Positions 49,266-58,230 of a DNA stretch of 64,000 nucleotides are shown here, piece after piece. The position numbers and the translations under genes are program-made. The notes below the pieces were generated by a model, which ran no database searches, was not told the origin of the DNA, and worked only from the letters and a program-made list of their open reading frames with translations. Position 1 is the first letter of the stretch, and each line of letters opens with the position of its first letter. Source of the DNA: an uncultured Aquimarina sp. (lineage in GTDB: Bacteria > Bacteroidota > Bacteroidia > Flavobacteriales > Flavobacteriaceae); the NCBI GenBank assembly GCA_947499005.1, contig CANMML010000007.1:1-64000 (forward strand), read 5' to 3'.

Positions 49266-50699
49266 ATGGAACTACGTAACCAATTTTTATACTCTATGAT
49301 TAAGCAAATAATTTTCATTACCTGTTTTCTTTTTTGTTTTCTATTGCAAGCAAATTCATTTATATGTAGGGTCAGTTATGTGCGAAATGATAGTACTAAA
49401 TTGAGTACTTCATCAATACTTGATTTTAAAGAAATGCCTTTATCAGAAAGTTTTGGTGCTGCTAGTGGAGACTACTGGTTTAAGGTTAGTATCGAAAGCC
49501 TACCTACAACTGCTGAAGAAAAGCTGATCTTACAGATTCCTACACATAATGCTAATGATATTATTGTTTATGAACAGATTGATGGTACTCTGATTCCAAT
49601 TACTAATACCAAAACCACTACAGGGGAAAAAGCTAGTGTATACAGTCGCTTTCCAACATTTATTTTAAATGTAGAAAATGAAATTAGTCCAATTTACTAT
49701 TTGAAAGTTCATTTTAATAAAGAAGCTAATTTTCCAGTTAGGATATATTCAGTAAGCGAGTATTATAAGCAAGTATATAAGCATCATATTTTTACTGGAG
49801 CCTATTATGGTTTTCTTTTAGCTATTCTGATTTGTAATTTATTTTTCTATATCAAGTTTCAAGAGAAAGTATATCTCTATTATTTGATATTCTTAGCGAC
49901 ATACACTTCTGCGATTCTCTTTAGAGATGGGACAATGAATTTGCTATTGCCTTCAGAAATGTTTATCGATTTAGAAGCTATTTCCCATTTGTTAACAGAG
50001 ATAACAATGTTTGTTTTTGCATTTAAATTCCTAGACTTTGATACTTATGTTCCTAAATTTAGAAAGTATGCAGTTACTTTAGCCATTAGCATGGCGATTA
50101 TAGAATTAAATTATTTAGTTACTAATAGTTTTATCTTTTATGTAATTGCAGACTCTATTGCAATGCTAAGTTTTCTAACAACTTGGATTGTTTGTATTGT
50201 TTTTATGCGAAAAATTAAATTTGCACGATTTTATATATTAGGGTATTCTATTTTGATAATTTTCGGTTTTCATTTCTTGTTTTCATACGACTTTGGTTTA
50301 ATTCCAAATAATGCTCGAACTATTTTTCTGAAAATAGCAAGTACCACCGACATGCTTATTTTTACATATGCAATATCGTATCGTTTAGATATTTTGAATA
50401 AAGAACATAAAAGACGTATTGAAGAACTTTACTCCTTATTAAATAAAAAAGTTTCAACAGTTGATTCTTTTTATGAGCTGTTGGAAGAGAATACATTAAC
50501 AAACAAAACACTTACTATTCAAGAAATAAAAGTTTTGAAATGTATTTATGATGGCTTGTCAAATCGTGATATTGCAGAAAAACTTTTTGTTTCTAATAAT
50601 ACTATTAAATTTCATGTACGTAATATTTACAAAAAGTTAGAAGTAAATAATAGGAAAGATGCAAAAAATAAATTGTCTCTACATAAACAAAATGTGTAG
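49266..50699 (+). CDS. 7TMR-DISM-type transmembrane receptor with C-terminal LuxR-type HTH
   Basis: Signal peptide, extracellular beta domain, YYGFLLAILICNLFFYIKFQEKVYLYYLIFLATYTSAIL 7TM region, SNRDIAEKLFVSNNTIKFHVRNIYKKLEV HTH. Confidence 0.88.
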   Translation: MELRNQFLYSMIKQIIFITCFLFCFLLQANSFICRVSYVRNDSTKLSTSSILDFKEMPLSESFGAASGDYWFKVSIESLPTTAEEKLILQIPTHNANDIIVYEQIDGTLIPITNTKTTTGEKASVYSRFPTFILNVENEISPIYYLKVHFNKEANFPVRIYSVSEYYKQVYKHHIFTGAYYGFLLAILICNLFFYIKFQEKVYLYYLIFLATYTSAILFRDGTMNLLLPSEMFIDLEAISHLLTEITMFVFAFKFLDFDTYVPKFRKYAVTLAISMAIIELNYLVTNSFIFYVIADSIAMLSFLTTWIVCIVFMRKIKFARFYILGYSILIIFGFHFLFSYDFGLIPNNARTIFLKIASTTDMLIFTYAISYRLDILNKEHKRRIEELYSLLNKKVSTVDSFYELLEENTLTNKTLTIQEIKVLKCIYDGLSNRDIAEKLFVSNNTIKFHVRNIYKKLEVNNRKDAKNKLSLHKQNV

Positions 50700-50732
50700 A
50701 GTTATCATAGTTAGTCACCCTTTCATTTTTGC

Positions 50733-50868
50733 CCGATTTTGCTCTTTTTTTGTATAAAACAGGGTAAAAGTAAAAAAAGGAAAAGTATTAAAAAAGCAAA
50801 AGCCCTTGAAAACAAGGGCTTTTAAGGGTGGAAGATCGGTCTCGAACCGACGACCTCCTGAACCACAA
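50733..50868. repeat. flanking direct repeat, right copy, ending in the intact tRNA-His anticodon loop
   Basis: See 35784..35919. Confidence 0.9.
50798..50823 (-). terminator. hairpin downstream of tRNA-His
   Basis: AAAAGCCCTTG AAAA CAAGGGCTTTT. Confidence 0.8.
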
Positions 50869-50901
50869 TCAGGCGCTCTAACCAGCTGAGCTACAACCAC
50901 C
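50827..50901 (-). tRNA. tRNA-His(GTG)
   Basis: GTGGTTGTAGCTCAGCTGGTTAGAGCGCCTGATTGTGGTTCAGGAGGTCGTCGGTTCGAGACCGATCTTCCACC; D, anticodon and T stems fold; GTG anticodon; G-1 present. Confidence 0.92.
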
Positions 50902-50996
50902 ATTTAATTGGACGGCAAAAATACATCAATCAAGTATAATCACCAAATATAGAAGTGAAATTTTTCAATGTTTTTTTAATTTATATCCTAATAGGT

Positions 50997-51716
50997 TTAT
51001 TTTAAATCAAATAAAGAATCTACAGCAGGGTAGCGTTCTACATTAAAACCTTCTGCATGATCTACACCAATTAGCCTTCCTAAGTCTTTAGCTCTATAGG
51101 TAACACTTTCAAGGAAATTTAAATTTGAAATAGGTGTTTTAGGTAAATCGTTTGAATCGTCTTGGTAAAATTGAGAACCGTATGCTAAAACTGCAGCTTC
51201 TTTAATTTTCATATACCCAGAAATATCTACGACAATATCGGGTTGCAAATCTTTCCATTGGATATAGTGATACACTTGTTTAGGTCTCCAATGAGATTGT
51301 TGCTTTTCATGTAAATGAGTTTCAATACGAATTAATCCACTTAAAAAACATGCGTCAGAAACGAGCTTACTACCTTTCCCATGATCAATATGTCGATCAT
51401 CTACAGCATTGCAGAGTACAATTTCAGGTTGATACTGTCTTATTTTTTTTATGATTTCCAATTGATGTATTTCATCATTTATAAAAAATCCATCTCTAAA
51501 TCTTAAATTTTCTCTAACAGTGACTCCTAAAATTTCTGCTGCTTTAGCGGCTTCTTTATCTCTTATTTCAGCAGATCCTCTAGAGCCTAATTCACCACGA
51601 GTTAAGTCTATAATGCCTACTTTTTTACCATTGGCAATTTCTTTAGCGAGAGTTCCTGCACAAGAAAGTTCTATATCATCGGGATGAGCCCCAAAGGCTA
51701 ATATGTCAAGTTTCAT
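50997..51716 (-). CDS. bshB1: bacillithiol biosynthesis deacetylase BshB1 (PIG-L family)
   Basis: LDILAFGAHPDDIELSCAGTLAK; DLTRGELGSRG; DDRHIDHGKGS. Confidence 0.93.
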   Translation of the reverse strand: MKLDILAFGAHPDDIELSCAGTLAKEIANGKKVGIIDLTRGELGSRGSAEIRDKEAAKAAEILGVTVRENLRFRDGFFINDEIHQLEIIKKIRQYQPEIVLCNAVDDRHIDHGKGSKLVSDACFLSGLIRIETHLHEKQQSHWRPKQVYHYIQWKDLQPDIVVDISGYMKIKEAAVLAYGSQFYQDDSNDLPKTPISNLNFLESVTYRAKDLGRLIGVDHAEGFNVERYPAVDSLFDLK

Positions 51717-51912
51717 GTGTTACATTCAAAGTTTAAAATTGAAAGTTTAAAGTTATGCTAAAAACCTTGAATCTTGAATATTAAATTTTGAATTGAGGAT
51801 AGCGATAACTTTAACTTATCGCTAAATAATAATTAAAGATTCTAGTATTATTTATTAGCATCAAGTTCCTATTATATTTGCAGTCATATTTAACAATCTA
51901 AAATTTAAAATC

Positions 51913-52551
51913 ATGGCATTTGTAGGAAAGAAATTCCCAAACTTAAGCGTTGATGCAATGAACGACTTAGGAGATACTTTTAAGATCAATGTATTAGAAG
52001 AAGCTCAGAAGAATAATAAGAAAGTAGTATTATTTTGGTATCCAAAGGATTTTACATTCGTATGTCCTACCGAATTACACGCATTCCAAGAAGCAGTAGC
52101 TGAATTCGAAAAAAGAAATACTATTGTAATTGGTGCATCTTGTGATACTCCAGAGGTACATTTTGCATGGTTAAGTACTTCTAAAGATAATGGAGGTATT
52201 GAAGGTGTTACTTACCCAATCTTAGCAGATAGCAACCGTAACTTATCTAGTCAATTAGGAATCTTAGATATTACTAATGAAACTTATGACGAAGCTACAG
52301 GAGCTGTATTAGTTGAAGGGGATAATGTTACTTATCGTGCAACTTACTTAATTGATGAAGAAGGTACTGTATTCCATGAAGGAATCAATCACATGCCTGT
52401 AGGTCGTAATGTAGCTGAGTATTTACGTTTAATCGATGCTTATTCGCACGTTCAAAAGCATGGTGAAGTTTGTCCTGCTAACTGGGAAGAAGGTAAAGAT
52501 GCAATGTCTCCTAACGCAAAAGGAACTGCTGAATATTTATCTAAGCACTAA
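51913..52551 (+). CDS. peroxiredoxin (AhpC/TSA family)
   Basis: VLFWYPKDFTFVCPTELHAFQ; GEVCPANW. Confidence 0.95.
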   Translation: MAFVGKKFPNLSVDAMNDLGDTFKINVLEEAQKNNKKVVLFWYPKDFTFVCPTELHAFQEAVAEFEKRNTIVIGASCDTPEVHFAWLSTSKDNGGIEGVTYPILADSNRNLSSQLGILDITNETYDEATGAVLVEGDNVTYRATYLIDEEGTVFHEGINHMPVGRNVAEYLRLIDAYSHVQKHGEVCPANWEEGKDAMSPNAKGTAEYLSKH

Positions 52552-52574
52552 GAATTATCCAAACCTTATAGGTT

Positions 52575-52617
52575 AAAACCTTTCTCGTTTTACATTTTAT
52601 GTATCGGGAAAGGTTTT
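52575..52617 (+). terminator. hairpin after peroxiredoxin gene
   Basis: AAAACCTTTCTCG / CGGGAAAGGTTTT plus T-run. Confidence 0.7.
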
Positions 52618-52705
52618 TTTGTTAACATATTTTTAATGGTTATTTGCAGAAAACGTAAAATACTAACCATTTGAATAAGTTAAATTTGTGTGTAAAGTTT
52701 AGTTT

Positions 52706-53806
52706 ATGACTGTCAAAATTCATTCTTCTTTTCGATTAAATAATAAGAGCTATACAGAAGCTGATTTGGAAAAGTATGCACACTCTTTGGTAAGATCGGG
52801 AGAAATCCATGAAGTTGAAATAGGTGATTTTTTACTGGATTGGTTGGATGAAGAAGATACCATCGAAGCAAGTACTTCAGGGTCTACAGGAGCCCCCAAA
52901 ATAATGCAACTTCGAAAAGAGCATATGGTCAATAGCGCCAAGGCAACAGGAACTTTCTTTAAGTTGCCAGAAGAGACTAGTGCGCTTTTATGTCTTTCTG
53001 CAAAATACATTGCGGGGAAAATGATGTTAGTAAGAGCTATGATATTAGGATGGCGTCTTGATTTCGTTTCTCCAAAATCAAATCCTTTAGATAAAGTCTA
53101 TAAGCAATATGATTTTTGTGCAATGGTTCCGTTTCAATTAGATAATTCTATTAATAGGTTACACCTAATTAAAAAATTAATAGTTGGAGGTGGACAAATT
53201 CCAGGGCATTTAGTAGCTATGGTTCAGGGTATAGATACTAAAATATACGAGACATATGGCATGACAGAAACCGTAACTCATGTAGCTGCCCGTAGAGTGA
53301 ATTCTAAAAAGAAATCAGTAGATCAAACTCACTTTAAGGGGCTACCACAAGTAGTTTTGTCCTCGGATGATAGGAACTGTTTAGTAATAAAAGCTCCAAT
53401 GGTTGCTGATGGAACTATTGTTACTAATGATATAGTAGACTTAATTTCTTATAAAAAGTTTAATTGGAAAGGACGTATTGATAATGTCATTAACTCTGGG
53501 GGAGTGAAAATTCACCCTGAAGCATTAGAGCGAAAATTACAACTGATCATAAGAGAACGTTTTTTTGTAGCCTCCATACCACATGAATCTTTAGGCGAAC
53601 AATTAATTTTGATAGTAGAAAACTATACAGATGCTGTCAATACAGATATGTTGATGAATAAAATTAAATTACAGCAAGGGATACATAAGTACGAAGTTCC
53701 TAAACGTATTTTTTTATTAAAAACCTTTATCGAGACCCCAACAGGTAAAGTACATCGCATTAAAAACTTGGAATGGTTAAAAGAAAACACGTTAATAAAT
53801 CTTTAG
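52706..53806 (+). CDS. AMP-binding acyl-CoA synthetase-like protein (MenE-like)
   Basis: EASTSGSTGAPKIMQLRKEHM, YETYGMTETVTHVA, GRIDNVINSGGVKIHPE. Confidence 0.85.
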   Translation: MTVKIHSSFRLNNKSYTEADLEKYAHSLVRSGEIHEVEIGDFLLDWLDEEDTIEASTSGSTGAPKIMQLRKEHMVNSAKATGTFFKLPEETSALLCLSAKYIAGKMMLVRAMILGWRLDFVSPKSNPLDKVYKQYDFCAMVPFQLDNSINRLHLIKKLIVGGGQIPGHLVAMVQGIDTKIYETYGMTETVTHVAARRVNSKKKSVDQTHFKGLPQVVLSSDDRNCLVIKAPMVADGTIVTNDIVDLISYKKFNWKGRIDNVINSGGVKIHPEALERKLQLIIRERFFVASIPHESLGEQLILIVENYTDAVNTDMLMNKIKLQQGIHKYEVPKRIFLLKTFIETPTGKVHRIKNLEWLKENTLINL

Positions 53807-53875
53807 TGATCCTTTAAAAAACCTTTTAAGATTTACCTACCTTTGTTGTTATACGGTATTTATTCTAATATTACT

Positions 53876-54415
53876 ATGAGTCAAAGGGTACTTCTAACTT
53901 CAAAAGAGGTTCATATTATTCTACATCGACTAGCATGTCAGCTAATTGAGAATCACGGAGATTTTGAAAATACAGTACTTATAGGTTTACAGCCTAGAGG
54001 TATTTTTGTAGCTCAGAGACTTGAAAAAATTTTAAAAGAAGACTATGGCGTTGATGGATTAAAATTGGGGCTATTAGATATTACCTTCTTTAGAGATGAT
54101 TTCAGAAGAAATCCTAATCCACTTGAAGCGAATAAAACAACGATAGATTTTATAGTAGAAGATAAAAATGTTGTCTTCATCGATGATGTATTGTATACAG
54201 GAAGAAGTATTCGAGCAGCATTAACAGCGATACAGTCTTTTGGACGACCAGCTAATGTAGAATTATTGACTCTTATAGATCGAAGATTTAGTAGACATTT
54301 GCCAATTCAACCTAACTACAGAGGACGTCAGGTAGATGTCATCAATGGAGAACGAGTAGTGGTGTGTTGGAAAGAAAATGAGGAAGAAGATGTCGTGTAT
54401 TTAATTAATCAATAA
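53876..54415 (+). CDS. pyrR: PyrR-type pyrimidine regulator / uracil phosphoribosyltransferase
   Basis: MSQRVLLTSKEVHIILHRLACQL, IGLQPRGIFVAQRL, VVFIDDVLYTGRSIRAAL; start moved to the ATG at 53876. Confidence 0.92.
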   Translation: MSQRVLLTSKEVHIILHRLACQLIENHGDFENTVLIGLQPRGIFVAQRLEKILKEDYGVDGLKLGLLDITFFRDDFRRNPNPLEANKTTIDFIVEDKNVVFIDDVLYTGRSIRAALTAIQSFGRPANVELLTLIDRRFSRHLPIQPNYRGRQVDVINGERVVVCWKENEEEDVVYLINQ

Positions 54416-54428
54416 GTGAATAAGTCCA

Positions 54429-55355
54429 ATGAGTGAATTAAGTGTTTCTCATCTTTTAGGAATAAAATATATAAACGAAAAAGACATTCAGTTGATCTTT
54501 GAGACTGCCGATCATTTTAAGGAAGTGATTCAAAGACCAATTAAAAAAGTGCCTTCTCTTCGAGATATTACGATAGCAAATTTATTTTTTGAAAATAGTA
54601 CTCGAACAAGGCTTTCTTTTGAATTAGCAGAGAAAAGACTCTCGGCAGATGTAGTTAATTTTTCAGCTTCTTCTTCTTCAGTCAAAAAAGGAGAAACACT
54701 AATTGACACTGTTAATAATATTTTGGCAATGAAAGTGGATATGGTGGTAATGCGTCACCCTAATCCTGGAGCAGGAGTATTTTTATCAAAGCATATCAAT
54801 GCCGCTATTGTAAATGCAGGAGATGGTACTCACGAGCACCCAACTCAGGCATTGTTAGACTCATACTCTATTAGAGAGCGTTTAGGTGATGTTGCTGGTA
54901 AAAAAGTAGTTATTGTAGGTGATATTTTACATTCACGTGTAGCGTTATCTAATATTTATGCATTAAAATTACAAGGGGCAGAGGTTATGGTTTGTGGACC
55001 AAAGACTTTAATCCCAAAATACATTCATGAATTAGGTGTTAAAGTATCTCATAACTTAAGAGAAGCACTTAATTGGTGTGATGTAGCAAATATGCTTAGA
55101 GTTCAAAATGAGCGTATGGATATTTCGTATTTTCCGAGTACAAGAGAATATGCACAACAATATGGTGTAACAAAAGATATTCTAGAGCGTTTAGATAAGG
55201 AAATAGTAATTATGCATCCAGGGCCAATTAACCGCGGAGTAGAAATTACAACCGAAGTAGCAGATTCTAATCAAGCTATTATTTTAGATCAAGTGGAGAA
55301 TGGTGTTGCAGTGCGTATGGCAGTGATTTATTTGTTAGCTTCAAAAATTAAATAA
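54429..55355 (+). CDS. pyrB: aspartate carbamoyltransferase catalytic subunit
   Basis: FFENSTRTRLSFELAEKRL, EHPTQALLDSYSI, MHPGPINRGVEI. Confidence 0.96.
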   Translation: MSELSVSHLLGIKYINEKDIQLIFETADHFKEVIQRPIKKVPSLRDITIANLFFENSTRTRLSFELAEKRLSADVVNFSASSSSVKKGETLIDTVNNILAMKVDMVVMRHPNPGAGVFLSKHINAAIVNAGDGTHEHPTQALLDSYSIRERLGDVAGKKVVIVGDILHSRVALSNIYALKLQGAEVMVCGPKTLIPKYIHELGVKVSHNLREALNWCDVANMLRVQNERMDISYFPSTREYAQQYGVTKDILERLDKEIVIMHPGPINRGVEITTEVADSNQAIILDQVENGVAVRMAVIYLLASKIK

Positions 55356-55358
55356 CCT

Positions 55359-55691
55359 ATGGTCATTAATCAAGTCGGTGCTACTACAGTAGCAACTCAA
55401 GAAAAGAAAACGATTACAGAGTTCATTGAAGCTTTTAAAGCGGAGTATGCTAAATTCGAACAAAATAATATTATCGTTAATCTTTTTTCATTAGAAGATT
55501 TAAAGATTAAAGATATTTTACCTTTTCAAGGTATTTCTGATTCTCATAAAACAACGTATCATTCATTTGTGATCGTAAGTAATAAATTGAACTTTGACGA
55601 TGTTCCTGCAGGTTTAGATGTAGTTCCTACGTTACAGGAGGCACACGATCTTATAGAGATGGAAGAAATAGAGCGTGATCTTGGACTTTAG
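55359..55691 (+). CDS. conserved hypothetical protein upstream of rnz
   Basis: ORF in tight spacing after pyrB. Confidence 0.7.
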   Translation: MVINQVGATTVATQEKKTITEFIEAFKAEYAKFEQNNIIVNLFSLEDLKIKDILPFQGISDSHKTTYHSFVIVSNKLNFDDVPAGLDVVPTLQEAHDLIEMEEIERDLGL

Positions 55692-55750
55692 TAGTTAAAG
55701 CATTAACAAAAGAATTATTGAAGTTTCTAAGTTTAGCTCGTTATTGTAAA

Positions 55751-55958
55751 AAATGAACCACTATGGACTGGAAGATGCATAGTTTCGGTTACGACTGAAA
55801 GTCTTTTTCTGTTTTCTAACTTATTACTGTAAGCCATAAGCTACATTAATATACATAAGGCCTACTGCTTAATGCCTATAGCCATAGATGAAATTTTTAG
55901 AAACTAAAAGTGAGATGCACTAAAGCACATAGTTTTAACTATTATTGAGACCAATAAA
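55751..55958. repeat. dispersed ~210-bp intergenic repeat, copy 2
   Basis: See 13007..13219. Confidence 0.8.
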
Positions 55959-56009
55959 TACTTCTTTTATTCTATAACTACTTTAATTCTTTAACTCCTA
56001 AACAAATAA

Positions 56010-56915
56010 ATGAAGCTACATATTTTAGGATGCTATTCTGCTACGCCACGTATCTTAACAAATCCTACTTCTCAGGTTTTAGATATTAATAACCATCTTT
56101 TTTTGATTGATTGTGGGGAAGGTACTCAAGTAGAATTGAGAAGGCACAAGATTAAATTTTTTAGAATAAAACATATTTTTATTTCCCACCTTCATGGAGA
56201 TCATGTTTATGGTTTGGTAGGGCTTATTTCGAGTTTTAAAATGCTAAAGCGAGAAGCGCCATTACATGTTTATGGGCCAGTTGGAATAAAAGAATTCATA
56301 ACAGTTCAATTGAAATTATCTAATTCTTGGACAGATTATCCTTTGCATTTTCATGAATTAAATAGTACAGAGCCTGAGATTATTTTTGAAGATGAAAAGG
56401 TGAAAGTAACTACTATTCCGCTTCAACATCGAATTTATTGTAATGGTTTTTTATTTGAAGAAGCACCTAAAGATCGAAAATTAAATTTAGGGGTTGCATT
56501 AAACATGAATATAGAGAAGGCCTACTTCAATAGTATAAAGAAAGGGAAAGACTATAAAAACGAAGATGGAACTATCATTCCTAACGAGGTGTTAACGCTA
56601 GACCCAGAACCTTCTAAAAGTTACGCTTTTTGTAGTGATACAAAATATGATGAAGCTAAGATTTCGCAATTACATAAGGTAACTGCTTTATATCATGAGT
56701 CTACTTTTTTAGACAGTCATGAGCATTTATGCGATTATACGGGACATGCTACAGCAAAACAAGCTGCAACTATCGCTTTAAAGGCAGAAGTTAAACAATT
56801 GATTTTGGGACATTATAGTACAAGATATTCAGACCCTACAGCTTTTTTAGAAGAGGCTAAGACAATTTTCGAAAATACTTCCCTAGCTAGAGACGGAAAA
56901 ATATTCGAGTTATAA
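56010..56915 (+). CDS. rnz: ribonuclease Z
   Basis: FLIDCGEGTQVELRRHKIKFFRIKHIFISHLHGDHVYGLVGL; LGHYSTRY. Confidence 0.96.
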   Translation: MKLHILGCYSATPRILTNPTSQVLDINNHLFLIDCGEGTQVELRRHKIKFFRIKHIFISHLHGDHVYGLVGLISSFKMLKREAPLHVYGPVGIKEFITVQLKLSNSWTDYPLHFHELNSTEPEIIFEDEKVKVTTIPLQHRIYCNGFLFEEAPKDRKLNLGVALNMNIEKAYFNSIKKGKDYKNEDGTIIPNEVLTLDPEPSKSYAFCSDTKYDEAKISQLHKVTALYHESTFLDSHEHLCDYTGHATAKQAATIALKAEVKQLILGHYSTRYSDPTAFLEEAKTIFENTSLARDGKIFEL

Positions 56916-57046
56916 CTTTATGAGATAAGTAAACAAATTTAAGAGTAAGAAAACAATAATACTTTTTATTAAATCTTGTTGAAAATCTTTTAGAAAACAC
57001 GTACTGAGTGTTAAGGTTTGATCTAAATTGTTTGTAATTTTAGGTA

Positions 57047-57691
57047 ATGAAAAATAATTTAGAGGATTACAGAAAATCTTACGATAAAAATGTATTGGAT
57101 GAATCTAATCTAGAGAAAAATCCGATAGATCTTTTTCAAAAATGGTTTAAGGAAGTTGAGCAATTAGGTGGAGTGGAAGAACCTAATGCTATGACCATTT
57201 CTACCGTAGGAGTAGATGGCTTTCCTAAATCGAGAGTAGTGCTTTTGAAAAAATATGATAAGGAAGGTTTCGTTTTTTATACCAATTACAATTCAGAAAA
57301 AGGAAAGGCTATAGCGATTAACCCTAATGTTTGCATATCTTTTTTTTGGCCCAACCTAGAAAGACAAGTAATCATTAAAGGAATTGTGGAAAGAGAACAA
57401 GATGAAAAGAGTACATCTTATTATCATTCGCGTCCAAGAGGTAGTCAGCTGGGAGCTTGGGCATCAGAGCAAAGTAATATAATTGAGGATAGGGCTATTC
57501 TAGAAGAACGGTTAAAAGAGTTAGAAGCTAAGTTTAAAGATCAACCTATCCCTAAACCACCACACTGGGGAGGATATATAATTAAACCAATTAGTATTGA
57601 ATTTTGGCAAGGAAGACCTAATCGACTTCACGATCGTATTTTATATACGAAAGAAAGTAATAGCTGGAATTTAGATAGATTAAGTCCTTGA
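57047..57691 (+). CDS. pdxH: pyridoxamine 5'-phosphate oxidase
   Basis: AMTISTVGVDGFPKSRVVLLKKYDKEGFVFYTNYNSEKG; EFWQGRPNRLHDRI. Confidence 0.96.
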   Translation: MKNNLEDYRKSYDKNVLDESNLEKNPIDLFQKWFKEVEQLGGVEEPNAMTISTVGVDGFPKSRVVLLKKYDKEGFVFYTNYNSEKGKAIAINPNVCISFFWPNLERQVIIKGIVEREQDEKSTSYYHSRPRGSQLGAWASEQSNIIEDRAILEERLKELEAKFKDQPIPKPPHWGGYIIKPISIEFWQGRPNRLHDRILYTKESNSWNLDRLSP

Positions 57692-57732
57692 TACAACAGT
57701 AAGACCGAACATCATTCTGATAAAAAAAGCAA

Positions 57733-58218
57733 ATGAAAACAGTATACTTCATAAGGCATGCCAAGTCTTCATGGGATGAACCTGTAAATGATAAAGAAAG
57801 AGGTTTAAATAATCGAGGGTATTCCGATGCTAAACTTATTGCAAATGCTTTATTAAAAGAAGATTTAAGTATAGATAAAGTATTTTGTAGTACAGCAAAA
57901 AGAGCCGAAATCACATGCTCTATACTTACGTATGCTTTAGGTATTCCAGAAAACCATATTATTTATGATGATGCTTTGTATGATTTTGATGGAAGAAAAA
58001 TTGTTGAATATGTAAAGGATTTGTCTGATGAGTTTAGCCGCATTATGATATTTGGTCACAACCCTGCGTTTACGGGTGTTGTAAATGTTTTCGGTGATAT
58101 TTCAATACAAAATTTGCCTACTTGTGGTGTAGTTGGCATTCAATTTCAAATAGATTCTTGGTTAGACTTTGATCAAGGGAAAACCATTCTTAAATTAGTT
58201 CCAAAAGATTTTAAATAG
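57733..58218 (+). CDS. SixA-like histidine phosphatase
   Basis: VYFIRHAKSSWDEP; IFGHNPAFTGVVN. Confidence 0.92.
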   Translation: MKTVYFIRHAKSSWDEPVNDKERGLNNRGYSDAKLIANALLKEDLSIDKVFCSTAKRAEITCSILTYALGIPENHIIYDDALYDFDGRKIVEYVKDLSDEFSRIMIFGHNPAFTGVVNVFGDISIQNLPTCGVVGIQFQIDSWLDFDQGKTILKLVPKDFK

Positions 58219-58230
58219 ATTCAAGAAAGT

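Larger units (their letters stand above)
35920..50868. mobile_element. candidate tRNA-His-integrated genomic island without visible integrase
   Basis: Bounded by direct repeats ending in the tRNA-His anticodon loop; cargo is a five-gene operon plus regulator unlike flanking genes. Confidence 0.72.

Noticed and set aside
35920-50868. Island interpreted as a prophage or ICE
   Set aside because: No terminase, portal, capsid, lysis, relaxase or T4SS proteins recognisable; only cargo-type genes.
50715-50903. 62-aa minus-strand ORF
   Set aside because: Overlaps the tRNA-His gene and its terminator; not a protein gene.
51720-51840. Repetitive AAAGTTTAAAATTGAAAGTTTAAAG-like sequence upstream of the peroxiredoxin gene
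   Set aside because: Low-complexity AT-rich intergenic DNA with no clear repeat unit or partner in the window.
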